From Chroogloeocystis siderophila 5.2 s.c.1 (GTDB taxonomy: Bacteria > Cyanobacteriota > Cyanobacteriia > Cyanobacteriales > Chroococcidiopsidaceae), in NCBI RefSeq assembly GCF_001904655.1, contig NZ_MRCC01000002.1:62001-126000 (forward strand): a DNA stretch of 64,000 bases, written 5' to 3'. A program made the translations under genes and the position numbers. How positions within the stretch are numbered: position 1 is the first letter of the stretch; each line of letters starts with the position of its first letter. The notes beneath the pieces are model-generated. The model worked only from the letters and a program-made list of their open reading frames with translations. It was not told where the DNA came from and did no database searches. Positions 8,385-17,431 of the stretch are shown here, in pieces.

Positions 8385-9743
8385 ATGAACGAATTTACAA
8401 ATCAATCCCGTCGTAAGTTTCTTTTAACGGCAGGAGCATCTGCGGTAGGTTCAATCTTTCTTAAAGGATGCTTAGGAAATCCGCCTGGAACAACAGGTAG
8501 CACAACTCAAGTTCAACAAGTTGCGGCTACGAATAGTAATCCGGCACAAGGTCCAGAAACTCCCAGAATTAAGTTAGGTTACATCCCAATTGTAGAAGCG
8601 GCTCCCTTAATTGTGGCACTAGAAAAAGGTTTTTTTGCGAAATATGGGATGACCGAAGTCGAAATATCAAAACAAGCAAACTGGGGTTCAGCTAGAGATA
8701 ACGTTGAGATTGGTTCAGCAGGTGGTGGTATTGATGGTGGACAATGGCAAATGCCAATGCCTTATCTTATCTCTGAAGGCAGAATTACCAAAGGCAATGT
8801 CCGTATTCCGATGTACGTTTTGTGTCAGCTAAATACACAAGGAAACGGAATTGCGATCGCCAGTAAACATCAAGCCCAAGGTATCGGCTTAAAACTAGCT
8901 GGGAAAGAATCATTATTTGCGCAATTAAAATCAGCAGGAACTCAATTTACAGCAGCGTATACTTTTCCACATGCTAATCAAGATTTATGGATTCGCTATT
9001 GGCTAGCAGCAGGTGGAATTGATCCAGATAGTGAAGTGAAATTACTCACAGTCCCCGCCGCACAAACTGTCGCCAACATGAAAACAGGAACAATGGATGC
9101 ATTTAGCACCGGTGATCCTTGGCCTTACCGTATTGTTACAGATGGTATTGGTTATATGGCAGCACTCACCGCAGAGATGTGGAAAAACCACCCTGAAGAA
9201 TATTTAGCGATTAGGGCGGAATGGGTTGATGCAAATCCCAAAGCGACGAAGGCTTTATTAAAGGGAATTATGGAAGCCCAACAATGGTGCGATAACTTCG
9301 ATAACCGCCAAGAACTGACACAAATTCTTTCTAGCAGAAACTACTTTAATGTACCAGAAGAGGTGCTTTTAGATCCGTTCATGGGCAAGATCAATATGGG
9401 CGATCGCGTTATCGATGACCGATCAATGGCAACACTTTACTGGAAAGACGAACGCGGTAGTGTTTCCTATCCATACAAGAGTCACGATCTTTGGTTCTTA
9501 ACCGAAAGCGTCCGCTGGGGCTTTTTACCACCCGATACCTTAACAAATGCTAATGCGTTAATCGATAAAGTTAATCGCGAAGATTTGTGGAAACAAGCCG
9601 CACAAGAACTTGGTATCGCCGCCGCAGATATTCCGACTAACACATCACGCGGTGTCGAAGAATTTTTTGATGGAATCAGGTTCGATCCGGCAAATCCTAA
9701 CGCTTATCTTCAGAGTTTGAAAATCAAGCGAGTCAACGTTTAA
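8385..9743 (+). CDS. cmpA: Bicarbonate-binding lipoprotein CmpA
   Basis: Periplasmic high-affinity bicarbonate receptor of the BCT1 ABC transporter, induced by low CO2 in cyanobacteria. Residues 1-29 carry a twin-arginine motif (SRRKF) and a lipobox ending FLKGC at Cys29, so the protein is exported folded and lipid-anchored. The body follows CmpA rather than the paralogue Nrt[31 protein letters not shown] and [14 protein letters not shown]. Conserved [19 protein letters not shown] and [15 protein letters not shown] lie in the C-terminal half. 452 residues is the usual length. It is first of the cmpABCD operon. Confidence 0.93.
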   Translation: MNEFTNQSRRKFLLTAGASAVGSIFLKGCLGNPPGTTGSTTQVQQVAATNSNPAQGPETPRIKLGYIPIVEAAPLIVALEKGFFAKYGMTEVEISKQANWGSARDNVEIGSAGGGIDGGQWQMPMPYLISEGRITKGNVRIPMYVLCQLNTQGNGIAIASKHQAQGIGLKLAGKESLFAQLKSAGTQFTAAYTFPHANQDLWIRYWLAAGGIDPDSEVKLLTVPAAQTVANMKTGTMDAFSTGDPWPYRIVTDGIGYMAALTAEMWKNHPEEYLAIRAEWVDANPKATKALLKGIMEAQQWCDNFDNRQELTQILSSRNYFNVPEEVLLDPFMGKINMGDRVIDDRSMATLYWKDERGSVSYPYKSHDLWFLTESVRWGFLPPDTLTNANALIDKVNREDLWKQAAQELGIAAADIPTNTSRGVEEFFDGIRFDPANPNAYLQSLKIKRVNV

Positions 9744-9820
9744 GGGTAATGGATAAGCGGTAATAGCTTCCAGAATTCCAATTCCCAATCACCAAATACT
9801 AATTGAGGAGAACCAAGTTA

Positions 9821-10660
9821 ATGACAACATTACGCACTCGTCCCGCTAGAGGCTTACAAAATCCTTGGATATCGCGAATCAATAAACAATTTCCCGATCT
9901 TATACCGCCAATCGTTGCGATCACCATCTTCCTTGTTATTTGGCAACTATTTTCTTTAACACCTGGTGCAACTTTACCAGGACCAATTCAAGTTGTTCAA
10001 GATACCTGGATATTGATTTTCTGGCCTTTCTTTGACTTAGGTGGAACAAATGTAGGTTTATTTTGGCAAATCCTAGCAAGCTTACAGCGAGTAGCAATTA
10101 GTTACGTTTTAGCAGCAATTGTTGGTATTGGTTTAGGCATTTTAATCGGGACAAGCAAAGTCATGTCCAAAGCTTTAGACCCGATCTTTCAACTACTACG
10201 AACTGTACCACCTCTAGCATGGGTTCCCATTTCCTTGGCCGCATTACGCCAAAACGAACCCGCAGCATTATTTGTAATCTTCATCACTGCAATATGGCCT
10301 ATCTTAATTAACACTGCGGTAGGCGTTAAACAGATTCCCCAAGACTACAACAACGTCGCGAAAGTGTTGCAACTGACACGTAAAGAGTATTTCTTCAACA
10401 TTCTTATTCCCGCTGCATTACCATACATTTTCACAGGTTTACGGATTGCGATCGGCTTAGCATGGCTAGCAATCATCGCCGCAGAAATCGTCATGTCTGG
10501 TATCGTCGGTATCGGCTTCTTCATCTGGGAAGCGTACCAAAACAACAACGTCAGTGAAGTGATTTTAGCCCTCGTTTACATCGGTATCGTCGGTTTACTC
10601 CTCGACAAACTCATGGCATGGATCGAAACCCTGATCGTACCCCAAGGACAAAAAACTTAA
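9821..10660 (+). CDS. cmpB: Bicarbonate ABC transporter permease CmpB
   Basis: Inner-membrane permease of the BCT1 bicarbonate transporter, BPD_transp_1 family (NrtB/SsuC type). The 279-residue protein has about six hydrophobic helices and the EAA-loop region around LLRTVPPLAWVPISLAAL. ATG 9821 is chosen because GAGGAG lies 10 nt upstream; six more codons are open before it. The 77-bp gap after cmpA contains ATTCCCAAT/ACCAAAT simple repeats, as does the gap to cmpC. Bicarbonate specificity follows from cmpA. Confidence 0.92.
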   Translation: MTTLRTRPARGLQNPWISRINKQFPDLIPPIVAITIFLVIWQLFSLTPGATLPGPIQVVQDTWILIFWPFFDLGGTNVGLFWQILASLQRVAISYVLAAIVGIGLGILIGTSKVMSKALDPIFQLLRTVPPLAWVPISLAALRQNEPAALFVIFITAIWPILINTAVGVKQIPQDYNNVAKVLQLTRKEYFFNILIPAALPYIFTGLRIAIGLAWLAIIAAEIVMSGIVGIGFFIWEAYQNNNVSEVILALVYIGIVGLLLDKLMAWIETLIVPQGQKT

Positions 10661-10693
10661 TCCCAATTACCAATTACTAACTACCGAACCACT

Positions 10694-12700
10694 ATGTCTG
10701 TATTCGTTGCTGTCGATAACATCGATAAAGTCTTTGATTTAGCCGGCGGTGGGCAATACGTGGCCCTCAAAGGCATCGATCTCCAAATCAAAAAAGGCGA
10801 ATTTGTCTCCTTAATCGGTCACTCTGGTTGTGGTAAATCAACCTTATTAAATATGGTAGCGGGTTTAGATTTACCCTCAGATGGTGTTGTCACGTTAGAA
10901 GGACAACGCATCACCAAACCAGGACCCGATCGCATGGTCGTCTTTCAAAATTATTCATTGCTACCGTGGCGCACAGTGCGTGAAAATATTGCCCTAGCGG
11001 TAAATGCAACAATGAAAGATTTACCAGCAGGGGAACGCCGTGCGATCGTTGAACAACACATCGATATGGTTGGGTTGCGTCCTCACGCCGATAAACCTCC
11101 AGAAATGCTATCCGGCGGACAAAAACAACGCGTTGCGATCGCCCGCGCTTTAGCAATCCGTCCGAAATTACTTCTACTCGATGAACCTTTCGGGGCGCTA
11201 GATGCATTAACACGGGGTAACTTGCAAGAACAACTGATGCAAATTTGTGAGGAAAACCACGTTACCGCGATCATGGTGACGCATGATGTCGACGAAGCTG
11301 TATTGCTATCAGATCGCATTGTGATGTTAACCAATGGACCCGAATCAAAGATTGGTCAAATTCTCGAAGTTGATATTCCGCGCCCCCGTAAGCGCATGGA
11401 AGTTGTTGAACACCCCAGCTACTACAGCTTACGCAGTGAGATGATTTATTTCCTTAATCAACAGAAGCGTATTAAGAAGATTCGGGCGCGGAAAACTGCG
11501 GCGATTTCCCGTCACGGCTTAGAAAAAGTCAACCTCGAAATTGGTTTTGTTCCCCTCACGGCTTGCGCCCCTGTTGCAGTGGCGAAAGAAAAAGGCTTTT
11601 TTACAAAGCATGGTTTAGACGAAGTGACTCTGGTCCGCGAAACCAGTTGGCGCGGAATTGTTGATGGTATCAGTGGCGGATATTTAGACGCCGCACAAAT
11701 GCCTTCCGGAATGCCAATGTGGTTAACTTTAGGAGGACACGAAAACCGCCCGTTACCTGTTGCGACATCGCTAACCATGACTCGTAACGGAAATGCGATC
11801 ACGCTCGATAAACGCTTTTACGAGCAAGGCATTTACACATTATCTGATTTCAAGGCCTATCTGCATTCGACTGCCAACAAACAGCATCGCATGGGGATGG
11901 TACATCCAAGTTCGATGCACAATCTCTTACTACGTTACTGGCTAGCAGCAGGTGGTATCGATCCAGATCATGATGTTTCTCTCAAAACGATTCCTCCTGC
12001 ACAAATGATCGTAGATTTACAAGCCGGAACAATCGACGGTTACTGCGTTGGAGAACCTTGGAATATTCGCGCTGCGGAAGAAGGTGTTGGTTTTACCATA
12101 GCGACTGACTTAGAAATTTGGCTAGGACATCCTGGTAAAGTTCTCGGCGTCCGCGAAGATTGGGCAGCAGCGTATCCTAATACGCACATTGCCTTGGTTA
12201 AAGCACTTTTAGAAGCTTGTCGTTACTGTGCAAATCCGGCAAATTCTGAAGAAGTCCGCGAAATTGTTGCACGACGCGAATATGTCAGCACCGATTTAGA
12301 TTACATCCAGATTGAAGCGCCTGATCATTCTACTTGTAGTCTTGATCGTCCGATGCGAGAATACGCACATCACCAATTTTATGCAGACTCAGCAATTAAT
12401 CGTCCCAGTCGTACCGAACAACTGTGGATTATGACGCAACTGGCGCGTTGGGGTGATACTCCATTTCCCAGAAATTGGGTAGAAATCGTCGAACGCATTT
12501 GTAAAGTTGGTGTGTTCAGTACTGCTGCTAGAGAATTGGGTTTAGATATCAGTTACACTCGCCAGCCGATTAAGCTATTTGACGGTAGTGTCTTCAATGC
12601 TGACGATCCAATTGGCTATCTCAACGATTTAGCAATCAAACGCGATTTCTCAATTGCTGAAGTTGTGCTTGATTCGCGACGCCCGCTTGTAGCTGCGTGA
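10694..12700 (+). CDS. cmpC: Bicarbonate ABC transporter ATPase with fused solute-binding domain, CmpC
   Basis: 668-residue fusion typical of CmpC/NrtC. Residues 1-270 form an ABC ATPase with Walker A GHSGCGKST, signature LSGGQKQR and Walker B LLLLDEPFG. Residues 280-660 are a CmpA-like substrate domain without a signal peptide (LEIGFVPLTACAPVAVAKEK, then [15 protein letters not shown]), which in this family acts as a cytosolic regulatory sensor. It is 33 bp after cmpB. The [12 protein letters not shown] word is shared with CmpA of the same operon. Confidence 0.92.
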   Translation: MSVFVAVDNIDKVFDLAGGGQYVALKGIDLQIKKGEFVSLIGHSGCGKSTLLNMVAGLDLPSDGVVTLEGQRITKPGPDRMVVFQNYSLLPWRTVRENIALAVNATMKDLPAGERRAIVEQHIDMVGLRPHADKPPEMLSGGQKQRVAIARALAIRPKLLLLDEPFGALDALTRGNLQEQLMQICEENHVTAIMVTHDVDEAVLLSDRIVMLTNGPESKIGQILEVDIPRPRKRMEVVEHPSYYSLRSEMIYFLNQQKRIKKIRARKTAAISRHGLEKVNLEIGFVPLTACAPVAVAKEKGFFTKHGLDEVTLVRETSWRGIVDGISGGYLDAAQMPSGMPMWLTLGGHENRPLPVATSLTMTRNGNAITLDKRFYEQGIYTLSDFKAYLHSTANKQHRMGMVHPSSMHNLLLRYWLAAGGIDPDHDVSLKTIPPAQMIVDLQAGTIDGYCVGEPWNIRAAEEGVGFTIATDLEIWLGHPGKVLGVREDWAAAYPNTHIALVKALLEACRYCANPANSEEVREIVARREYVSTDLDYIQIEAPDHSTCSLDRPMREYAHHQFYADSAINRPSRTEQLWIMTQLARWGDTPFPRNWVEIVERICKVGVFSTAARELGLDISYTRQPIKLFDGSVFNADDPIGYLNDLAIKRDFSIAEVVLDSRRPLVAA

Positions 12701-12791
12701 AAGAGAGGTGAGGGAAGATACCTCATTTTAAATTCCATGGTGGCATTATCCACCTTGTTAATCTAACTGAAATCTACAATCTGAAATTGAA

Positions 12792-13640
12792 ATGTTCAAT
12801 CGTACTTTTGCTTATACCGAGACAGCGAAACAAACTGTGTCAGTTGCGACGCAACGCGAACCTTTTTTGGTAATAGAGGATGTCTCGAAGGTTTATCCTA
12901 CATCAAAAGGACCGTACACCGTTTTAGATGGTGTTAACCTCACTGTTGCTGAAGGTGAATTCATCTGTGTCATCGGTCACTCTGGTTGTGGTAAATCAAC
13001 ATTACTCAACATGGTTGCAGGGTTTAATCACCCAACTTCGGGAGAAGTGCGATTAGGTTCTAAACCGATTACTAAACCAGGTCCCGATCGCATGGTAGTA
13101 TTTCAAAACTATGCATTACTTCCTTGGCGGACGGCGTTTGAAAATGTTTATTTAGCAGTTAATGCAGTTCATCCAAATAAACCCCAAGCCGAAAAAAGGG
13201 CGATTGTCCGCGAACATTTAGCAATGGTCGGACTTAGCGAAGCTGCTGATAAAAAACCACCGCAACTTTCAGGAGGAATGAAACAGCGGGTGAGTATCGC
13301 ACGGGCTTTGGCAATTCGTCCGCAAGTGTTGATTTTAGATGAACCTTTTGGGGCGTTGGATGCGATTACCAAAGAGGAATTGCAAGAAGAATTGTTGAAA
13401 ATTTGGAACGATCATCGCTGTACAGTGTTGATGATTACGCACGATATCGATGAAGCTTTATTTTTAGCAGATCGCTTGGTGATGATGACGAATGGTCCTC
13501 ATGCAAAGATTGGGGAAGTGATGGAAATTCCTTTTTCGCGTCCACGCGATCGCGCCCGCATTATGGAAGATCCGCATTACTACAAGTTACGCAACTACGC
13601 GCTTGATTTCCTTTATCATCGCTTTGCCCACGATGAGTAG
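12792..13640 (+). CDS. cmpD: Bicarbonate ABC transporter ATPase CmpD
   Basis: Second ATPase of the transporter, without the fused domain, 282 residues. Walker A GHSGCGKST, signature LSGGMKQR, Walker B VLILDEPFG and the switch His in MITHDIDEA are all intact. It pairs with the CmpC ATPase domain on CmpB. The ATG at 12792 is 91 bp after cmpC. The gene ends at TAG 13638-13640, followed by a T-rich tract (13668-13676) and then the regulator's own control region. Confidence 0.92.
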   Translation: MFNRTFAYTETAKQTVSVATQREPFLVIEDVSKVYPTSKGPYTVLDGVNLTVAEGEFICVIGHSGCGKSTLLNMVAGFNHPTSGEVRLGSKPITKPGPDRMVVFQNYALLPWRTAFENVYLAVNAVHPNKPQAEKRAIVREHLAMVGLSEAADKKPPQLSGGMKQRVSIARALAIRPQVLILDEPFGALDAITKEELQEELLKIWNDHRCTVLMITHDIDEALFLADRLVMMTNGPHAKIGEVMEIPFSRPRDRARIMEDPHYYKLRNYALDFLYHRFAHDE

Positions 13641-13679
13641 TGGTTGTATTCAATGTGTGCTTTGCGCTTTTTTTTGCTG

Positions 13680-13709
13680 CCATTATATTACTTATACGCA
13701 ATATAGTGG
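13680..13709 (+). promoter_or_regulatory. Palindrome between cmpD and the ArsR-type gene (candidate operator)
   Basis: CCATTATATT (13680-13689) and AATATAGTGG (13700-13709) form 10-bp arms with one mismatch around a 10-nt spacer, 36 bp before the regulator ATG. Position and size fit an autoregulatory ArsR/SmtB operator. It overlaps a plausible AT-rich -10 region, and no other strong dyad is in this gap. Confidence 0.5.
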
Positions 13710-13744
13710 CATTTCTTCAATCTTATGCTGTTTTAAGGATATTC

Positions 13745-14104
13745 ATGCAATCTCCTCAAGCTCTTACCCCTGTTGCAGAATATTTTAAAGTTTTATCTGA
13801 AGTAAGTCGATTAACTGTTTTGAGTAGTCTGACTTCAGGCGCAAAAAACGTTACTGAAATTATCGCCATCACTGGACTTGGACAAGCGAATGTCTCGAAG
13901 CATTTAAAAGTCTTGCTGCAAGCAGGTATTGTGACTCGCACTCCCCAAGGGGGTAATGTCTTCTATCAAATCGCTGATCCAATTGCGTTTGAGTTATGTG
14001 AATTGGTGTGCGATCGCCTTTCAATTCGTCTTGATGAACAAGCAAAACAAATCGCAGCATTGCAGAGTTTACGCGAGCGAACATCTTATAGTAATCGTGT
14101 GTAA
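13745..14104 (+). CDS. ArsR/SmtB-family transcriptional regulator
   Basis: 119-residue winged-helix repressor with the ArsR fold: EYFKVLSEVSRLTVLSSL, the recognition helix region GLGQANVSKHLKVLLQAG and the wing TRTPQGGNVFYQI. The usual alpha-3 metal motif ELCVCD is absent, but Cys85 and Cys89 occur in the C-terminal helix (FELCELVCD), so a thiol or metal sensor there is possible. ATG 13745 has AAGGA 5 nt upstream; the frame is open further back into cmpD, but that part is not conserved. It lies 104 bp after cmpD on the same strand and may regulate it. LysR-type CmpR is the usual cmp regulator and is not seen here. Confidence 0.8.
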   Translation: MQSPQALTPVAEYFKVLSEVSRLTVLSSLTSGAKNVTEIIAITGLGQANVSKHLKVLLQAGIVTRTPQGGNVFYQIADPIAFELCELVCDRLSIRLDEQAKQIAALQSLRERTSYSNRV

Positions 14105-14198
14105 GTTACGAGATTTTTTAGAAACGAACCACAGAGTCACAAGAGATACAAGTTATGGGAGAATAGAAGAACAGATAAAACAGTCTGCATGACTCACA

Positions 14199-14349
14199 AT
14201 GAACCAGGATAAACAAGAAAGGCTCAAAGCCTGCTTAAAAGAATTGGCAACATTGTTGTATGAAGAAGCAGATATAAAGTAAGCTGACAGACCTAGAAGG
14301 CATAGAAAAAACAGTGCAAAGTCAAATATTAGACCTCGTGCACGAATAG
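14199..14349 (+). pseudogene. N-terminal remnant of an ISKra4-like transposase
   Basis: ATG 14199 opens MNQDKQERLKACLKELATLL, then hits TAA at 14280-14282. The next frame resumes at 14284 with LTDLEGIEKTVQSQILDLV and stops at 14349. Together they match the N-terminus of cyanobacterial ISKra4-family transposases as I remember them, with a one-base frameshift. The remaining 300 or more residues are absent. The preceding 14122-14150 contains a degenerate GAACCACAGAGTCACAAG repeat common in such genomes. Confidence 0.5.
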
Positions 14350-14423
14350 GAAGAGAGTGTGACAGTTGAGGATCGCAGTGAAGCGAGGTAGCTTCTGAAT
14401 AGAAGCTAAGGTCAGAAGCAGAT

Positions 14424-14843
14424 ATGCGATATCGCGAAATGGAACATCTATCGAAGCCTAAGTTGAAGCGCTTGTGTAGAGTAAGCCGGGAAACGTTTAG
14501 CGAAATGGTTGCGGTGTTGCGTCCCCATGTTGATCGTCAAGGGCAACGAGGTGGACAAGCCAAACTGAGTGTCGAAGACCAACTGCTGGTGGCGTTGGAG
14601 TACTGGAGAGAGTATCGCAGCCAATTTCACATTGGAGTCAGTTGGGGAGTACACGAAACCACAGTGGGGCGAATCGTGCGAAAAGTTGAAGACTTGCTAG
14701 TCAAGTGTGGCAAGTTCCGGCTTCCGAGTCAGCGACAGTTGTCTCAACCGGGTTGGGAATGGAAAGTCATGGTGGTAGATGTCGGAGAAATCGAAATCGA
14801 ACGCCCCCAAAAACCTACAGCAGCAAAGTTAGCGAGAGTAAAT
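14424..14843 (+). pseudogene. IS5-family transposase, 3' end lost
   Basis: About 130 residues of an IS5/DDE_Tnp_4-type transposase are readable: helix-turn-helix part KLSVEDQLLVALEYWREYR and GVHETTVGRIVRKVEDLL, then the first catalytic region KVMVVDVGEIEIERPQK with the DDE Asp. Just after this point the reading frame degenerates (14815-14843), and the next base pair begins another IS at 14844. The second and third catalytic residues are missing. A hairpin AGCTTCT-GAAT-AGAAGCT (14390-14407) precedes the gene. Confidence 0.7.
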
Positions 14844-15900
14844 CAGGACTTACGCAAGAGACATTTGAACGGATGGGTGCTTGAGTTGCTCAATCAAGTA
14901 ATCTGAGAGCATTCCATGCTTGACCTGATAAATCGTTCTGCCCGTTTGATAGGCGATCGTTTTGAGACGACTCCAGATGAGCAAAGCACAAGCAATATGA
15001 TTGCGTTGAATCCGAGCTTTACGACACTGACAAGCTTCGACTCCAGTTAACTGCGTCAGTTCACGGTGAAACTCCGATTGGCTTCCAACGGATTCCGCAC
15101 GCATCTTGTACGGCATCGGTTGAAGCTTGAGAACAGTCGTTGGTAACGACGCTCCTCCGTCCTGTTGGTGGAAACAATGACGCGGAATAGTTTCACCTTC
15201 TTGTCTTTGGGGAAGCCACGCACCTTGATGAGCTTACCTTGTTGCGATTCTTCGTCCCGCCAAACGAGTTCATCAACCCGCACATACGGTGCACTGCCGC
15301 CGCTATCATCCACTCGTCGATTAGTTTTGAGCGGACAGTAATACCGCTTCTCTAGCTGGTCAATCTGCGCCATCAGCTTCTGTGTGGCATACCAGCTATC
15401 CATTAACACTGTGCTAAACGGTAACTGCTTGCTGTACACCACGCCGGTGAGCATCTCACTGACGTGGTCTAACTTGCTGTGTCCATCTCCATCGGGTTCA
15501 TACAGGCGGTAATCAATCACCCAGAACTGTCCGGTTTCCCCATTGACGTACACACAACTCACCAGTCCAATGCCTCGCAGCACACGATGCTCATTGCCAC
15601 TGTACTGCCGCCTTGTTAGCTCAATTGAGGTTGAATGCCGCTTATCCAACACAGTATCATCGAACAAAAGATAGGCATTCTGGGAGGCACACAGCAACGG
15701 TTTGACGTTGTCCCACAACAACCGTGGGGTCAATTTCTCGCCCCTTAGGTAGCGGTTGATCCGGTCATGAGTGATCCCCTCTAGATGGTCAGCCAAGTTT
15801 GTCACCGTATAGTTAATAGGGCTGCTTAACAGATACTGGCAGTAATCTAATTTGGTAAAGCTCATTGCTTCAGTTTAAAGCCGCTTTTGCGTAAGTCCTG
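14844..15900. mobile_element. 1057-bp insertion sequence with 14-bp terminal inverted repeats
   Basis: The ends CAGGACTTACGCAA (14844-14857) and TTGCGTAAGTCCTG (15887-15900) are perfect inverted repeats, and the transposase stop codon lies inside the left one, as in compact ISs. It carries one DDE transposase on the minus strand. The left side abuts the broken IS5 gene and the right side lies 5 bp before the IS4-like gene, so it landed between or within older elements. No target duplication is evident in the immediate flanks (AAAT / ACCC). Confidence 0.8.
14850..15865 (-). pseudogene. DDE transposase of the 1057-bp IS, with two frameshifts
   Basis: From ATG 15865 the N-terminal two thirds is open: DRINRYLRGEKLTPRLLWD, catalytic Asp in LLFDDTVLDKRHS, second Asp in STVLMDSWYATQKL and YYCPLKTNRRVDDSGG. 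After STNRTE (about 15165) the conserved reading shifts frame to VVTNDCSQASTDAVQDACGI, then near 15090 shifts again to EFHRELTQLTGVEACQCRK, which holds the catalytic Glu and runs to the stop at 14850. The ancestral protein would be about 335 residues. IS4/IS701-like superfamily; exact family not assigned. The element is likely immobile unless a relative supplies transposase. Confidence 0.75.
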
Positions 15901-15905
15901 ACCCT

Positions 15906-16971
15906 ATGAACCAAGTTAACCTACTTCGAGACACTTGGAAACCCTATTTGCCCTGGCATGGTGCTCGACTCAATTTTCTAGCTTTGTTTTTAATCGCCCT
16001 GATCAGAGTGAAAACAGTAAACTTGGTTTCCTTAGCCACAGGATTTCGCACAAGCGCGAAAACTAACTCAAACTATAAGCGTCTACAACGTTTTTTTCGG
16101 AAATTTGATTTAGATTATCCTTCGGTGGCTAAATTGATTGTCGCTTTGATGAAGATTCCGCAGCCTTGGGTATTCAGCATAGACCGCACAGAATGGTCTT
16201 TTGGACAAACTCGCTTCAACATCTTCATCTTAGGAGTCGTACATCTTGGTGTGGCTTATCCTTGAGTGTGGACGATGTTGGACAACAAAGGTAACTCTAA
16301 CAGTGACGAAAGGATGGACTTGTTGGATAAATTTCGAGCCATCTTTCCTGATGCAGAAATTGCTTATCTGTGTGGCGACCGAGAATTTATCGGCAAAGAA
16401 TGGTTAACCTATTTGATGATTGACCCCATCATACCTTTTCGGCTCAGAATTAAAGCCAATCAGAAAATCCATGACGGTCAACAAAGCCTAATAGCCTCGA
16501 TTGTGTTTTCTCATCTCCAAGCTGGTCAATCGGAGGTTTTGTCCAGTCGTCGTTGGGTTTGGGGTCGTTTAGTTTATGTGTCCGCCTTGCGTCTGGATGA
16601 TTGATCGTGAACTGTTAATCATTATTTCTGACGATTCCCCCACAATGGCTATTTCTGACTACGCTCGACGTTGGGGAATTGAAACTCTCTTTGGCAACTT
16701 TAAGACTAGAGGATTTTGTCTCGAATCAACTCATTTTACTGACCATCAGCGTTTGAGTAAACTTTTAGCTTTGATGGCTTTGGCTTTATGTTGGGCAATC
16801 AAAACTGGCGAGTGGTTATCTTCTCACCGTCCTCTCCAGGTGAAGAAACATGGACGACGGCAAGCGACTATTTTTCGTTATGGCTTCGATCATCTTCGTT
16901 CCATTTTTACTGATTTAGACTTGAAATCTGATGACTTTCTTCACTCACTACAATTTTTGTCCTGTACTTAG
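15906..16971 (+). pseudogene. IS4-family transposase with one nonsense codon and one frameshift
   Basis: Nearly complete IS4-type DDE transposase: catalytic Asp in FSIDRTEWSFG, second Asp in YLCGDREFIGKEW, and the Y-2-R-3-E-6-K signature in YARRWGIETLFGNFKTRG. It is broken twice. TGA at 16263-16265 stands where family members read Leu (AYP-L-VWTMLD), explained by a single TTA to TGA change. A 4-base TGAT duplication at 16602-16605 shifts the frame after ALRLDD. Apart from these it reads cleanly, so death is recent. The left end appears cut by the neighbouring IS. Confidence 0.85.
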
Positions 16972-17340
16972 GGTTCTGTCAAAAAACTTTATCCTTACTA
17001 TCGGGGATGGGGTGGTTTATCCACATTTGCGCAAATCGTGGAACGAGAGATATGGATGCAAGAGGGCTGGGACTGGCTCAATTACCACAAAGCGGGTCAA
17101 GTGCTGGCAAGCGATGAAGCCAACCAAGAGTGGGCTGATGTTCGCATCGATTTCGCGGTATCAGTTGGAAGTGTGAGAAGCGCATACGAGGCTAGGGTGG
17201 AGGTAAGCGGCTCTGTAATCACATCTCGAAATTCAGGAGATAAACAACAGTTAGAGGAAGTGAAGCAGTATCGTGTCAGTCGCCTGGTGAAAGTACTGTC
17301 TGGCTTTTTTTCGGAATTTACGGATGGTCGTGGAGTGTAG
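16972..17340 (+). CDS. Unrecognised ORF fragment after the IS4 remnant
   Basis: The frame opens directly after a TAG at 16969-16971 and runs to the stop at 17338-17340, about 122 codons: SVKKLYPYYRGWGG, IWMQEGWDWLNYHKAGQVLA, then a charged part ending GFFSEFTDGRGV. The only in-frame start candidate is GTG 17038 (about 100 residues). I recognise no family. It has no membrane helix or signal peptide. It may be the 3' part of a gene cut by the IS4 element, since the reading continues up to the presumed IS end. Confidence 0.4.
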   Translation, partial: GSVKKLYPYYRGWGGLSTFAQIVEREIWMQEGWDWLNYHKAGQVLASDEANQEWADVRIDFAVSVGSVRSAYEARVEVSGSVITSRNSGDKQQLEEVKQYRVSRLVKVLSGFFSEFTDGRGV

Positions 17341-17431
17341 CATTTAACTTCTTAAGTTGGTATTGATCTTGTCTCACTTACCCAGCGTCACCCTGCCTTG
17401 GAGACACAATAAATTTAAAAGAGGTAACATT

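Noticed and set aside
8385-13640. Reading the ABC operon as nitrate/nitrite transporter nrtABCD
   Set aside because: The gene order is the same, but the binding protein follows CmpA-specific segments ([25 protein letters not shown]) rather than NrtA ones, and no nirA, narB or NtcA box is nearby.
14844-15900. Intact, active insertion sequence
   Set aside because: Terminal repeats are intact but the transposase is split over three frames and the catalytic Glu is out of frame with the two Asp.
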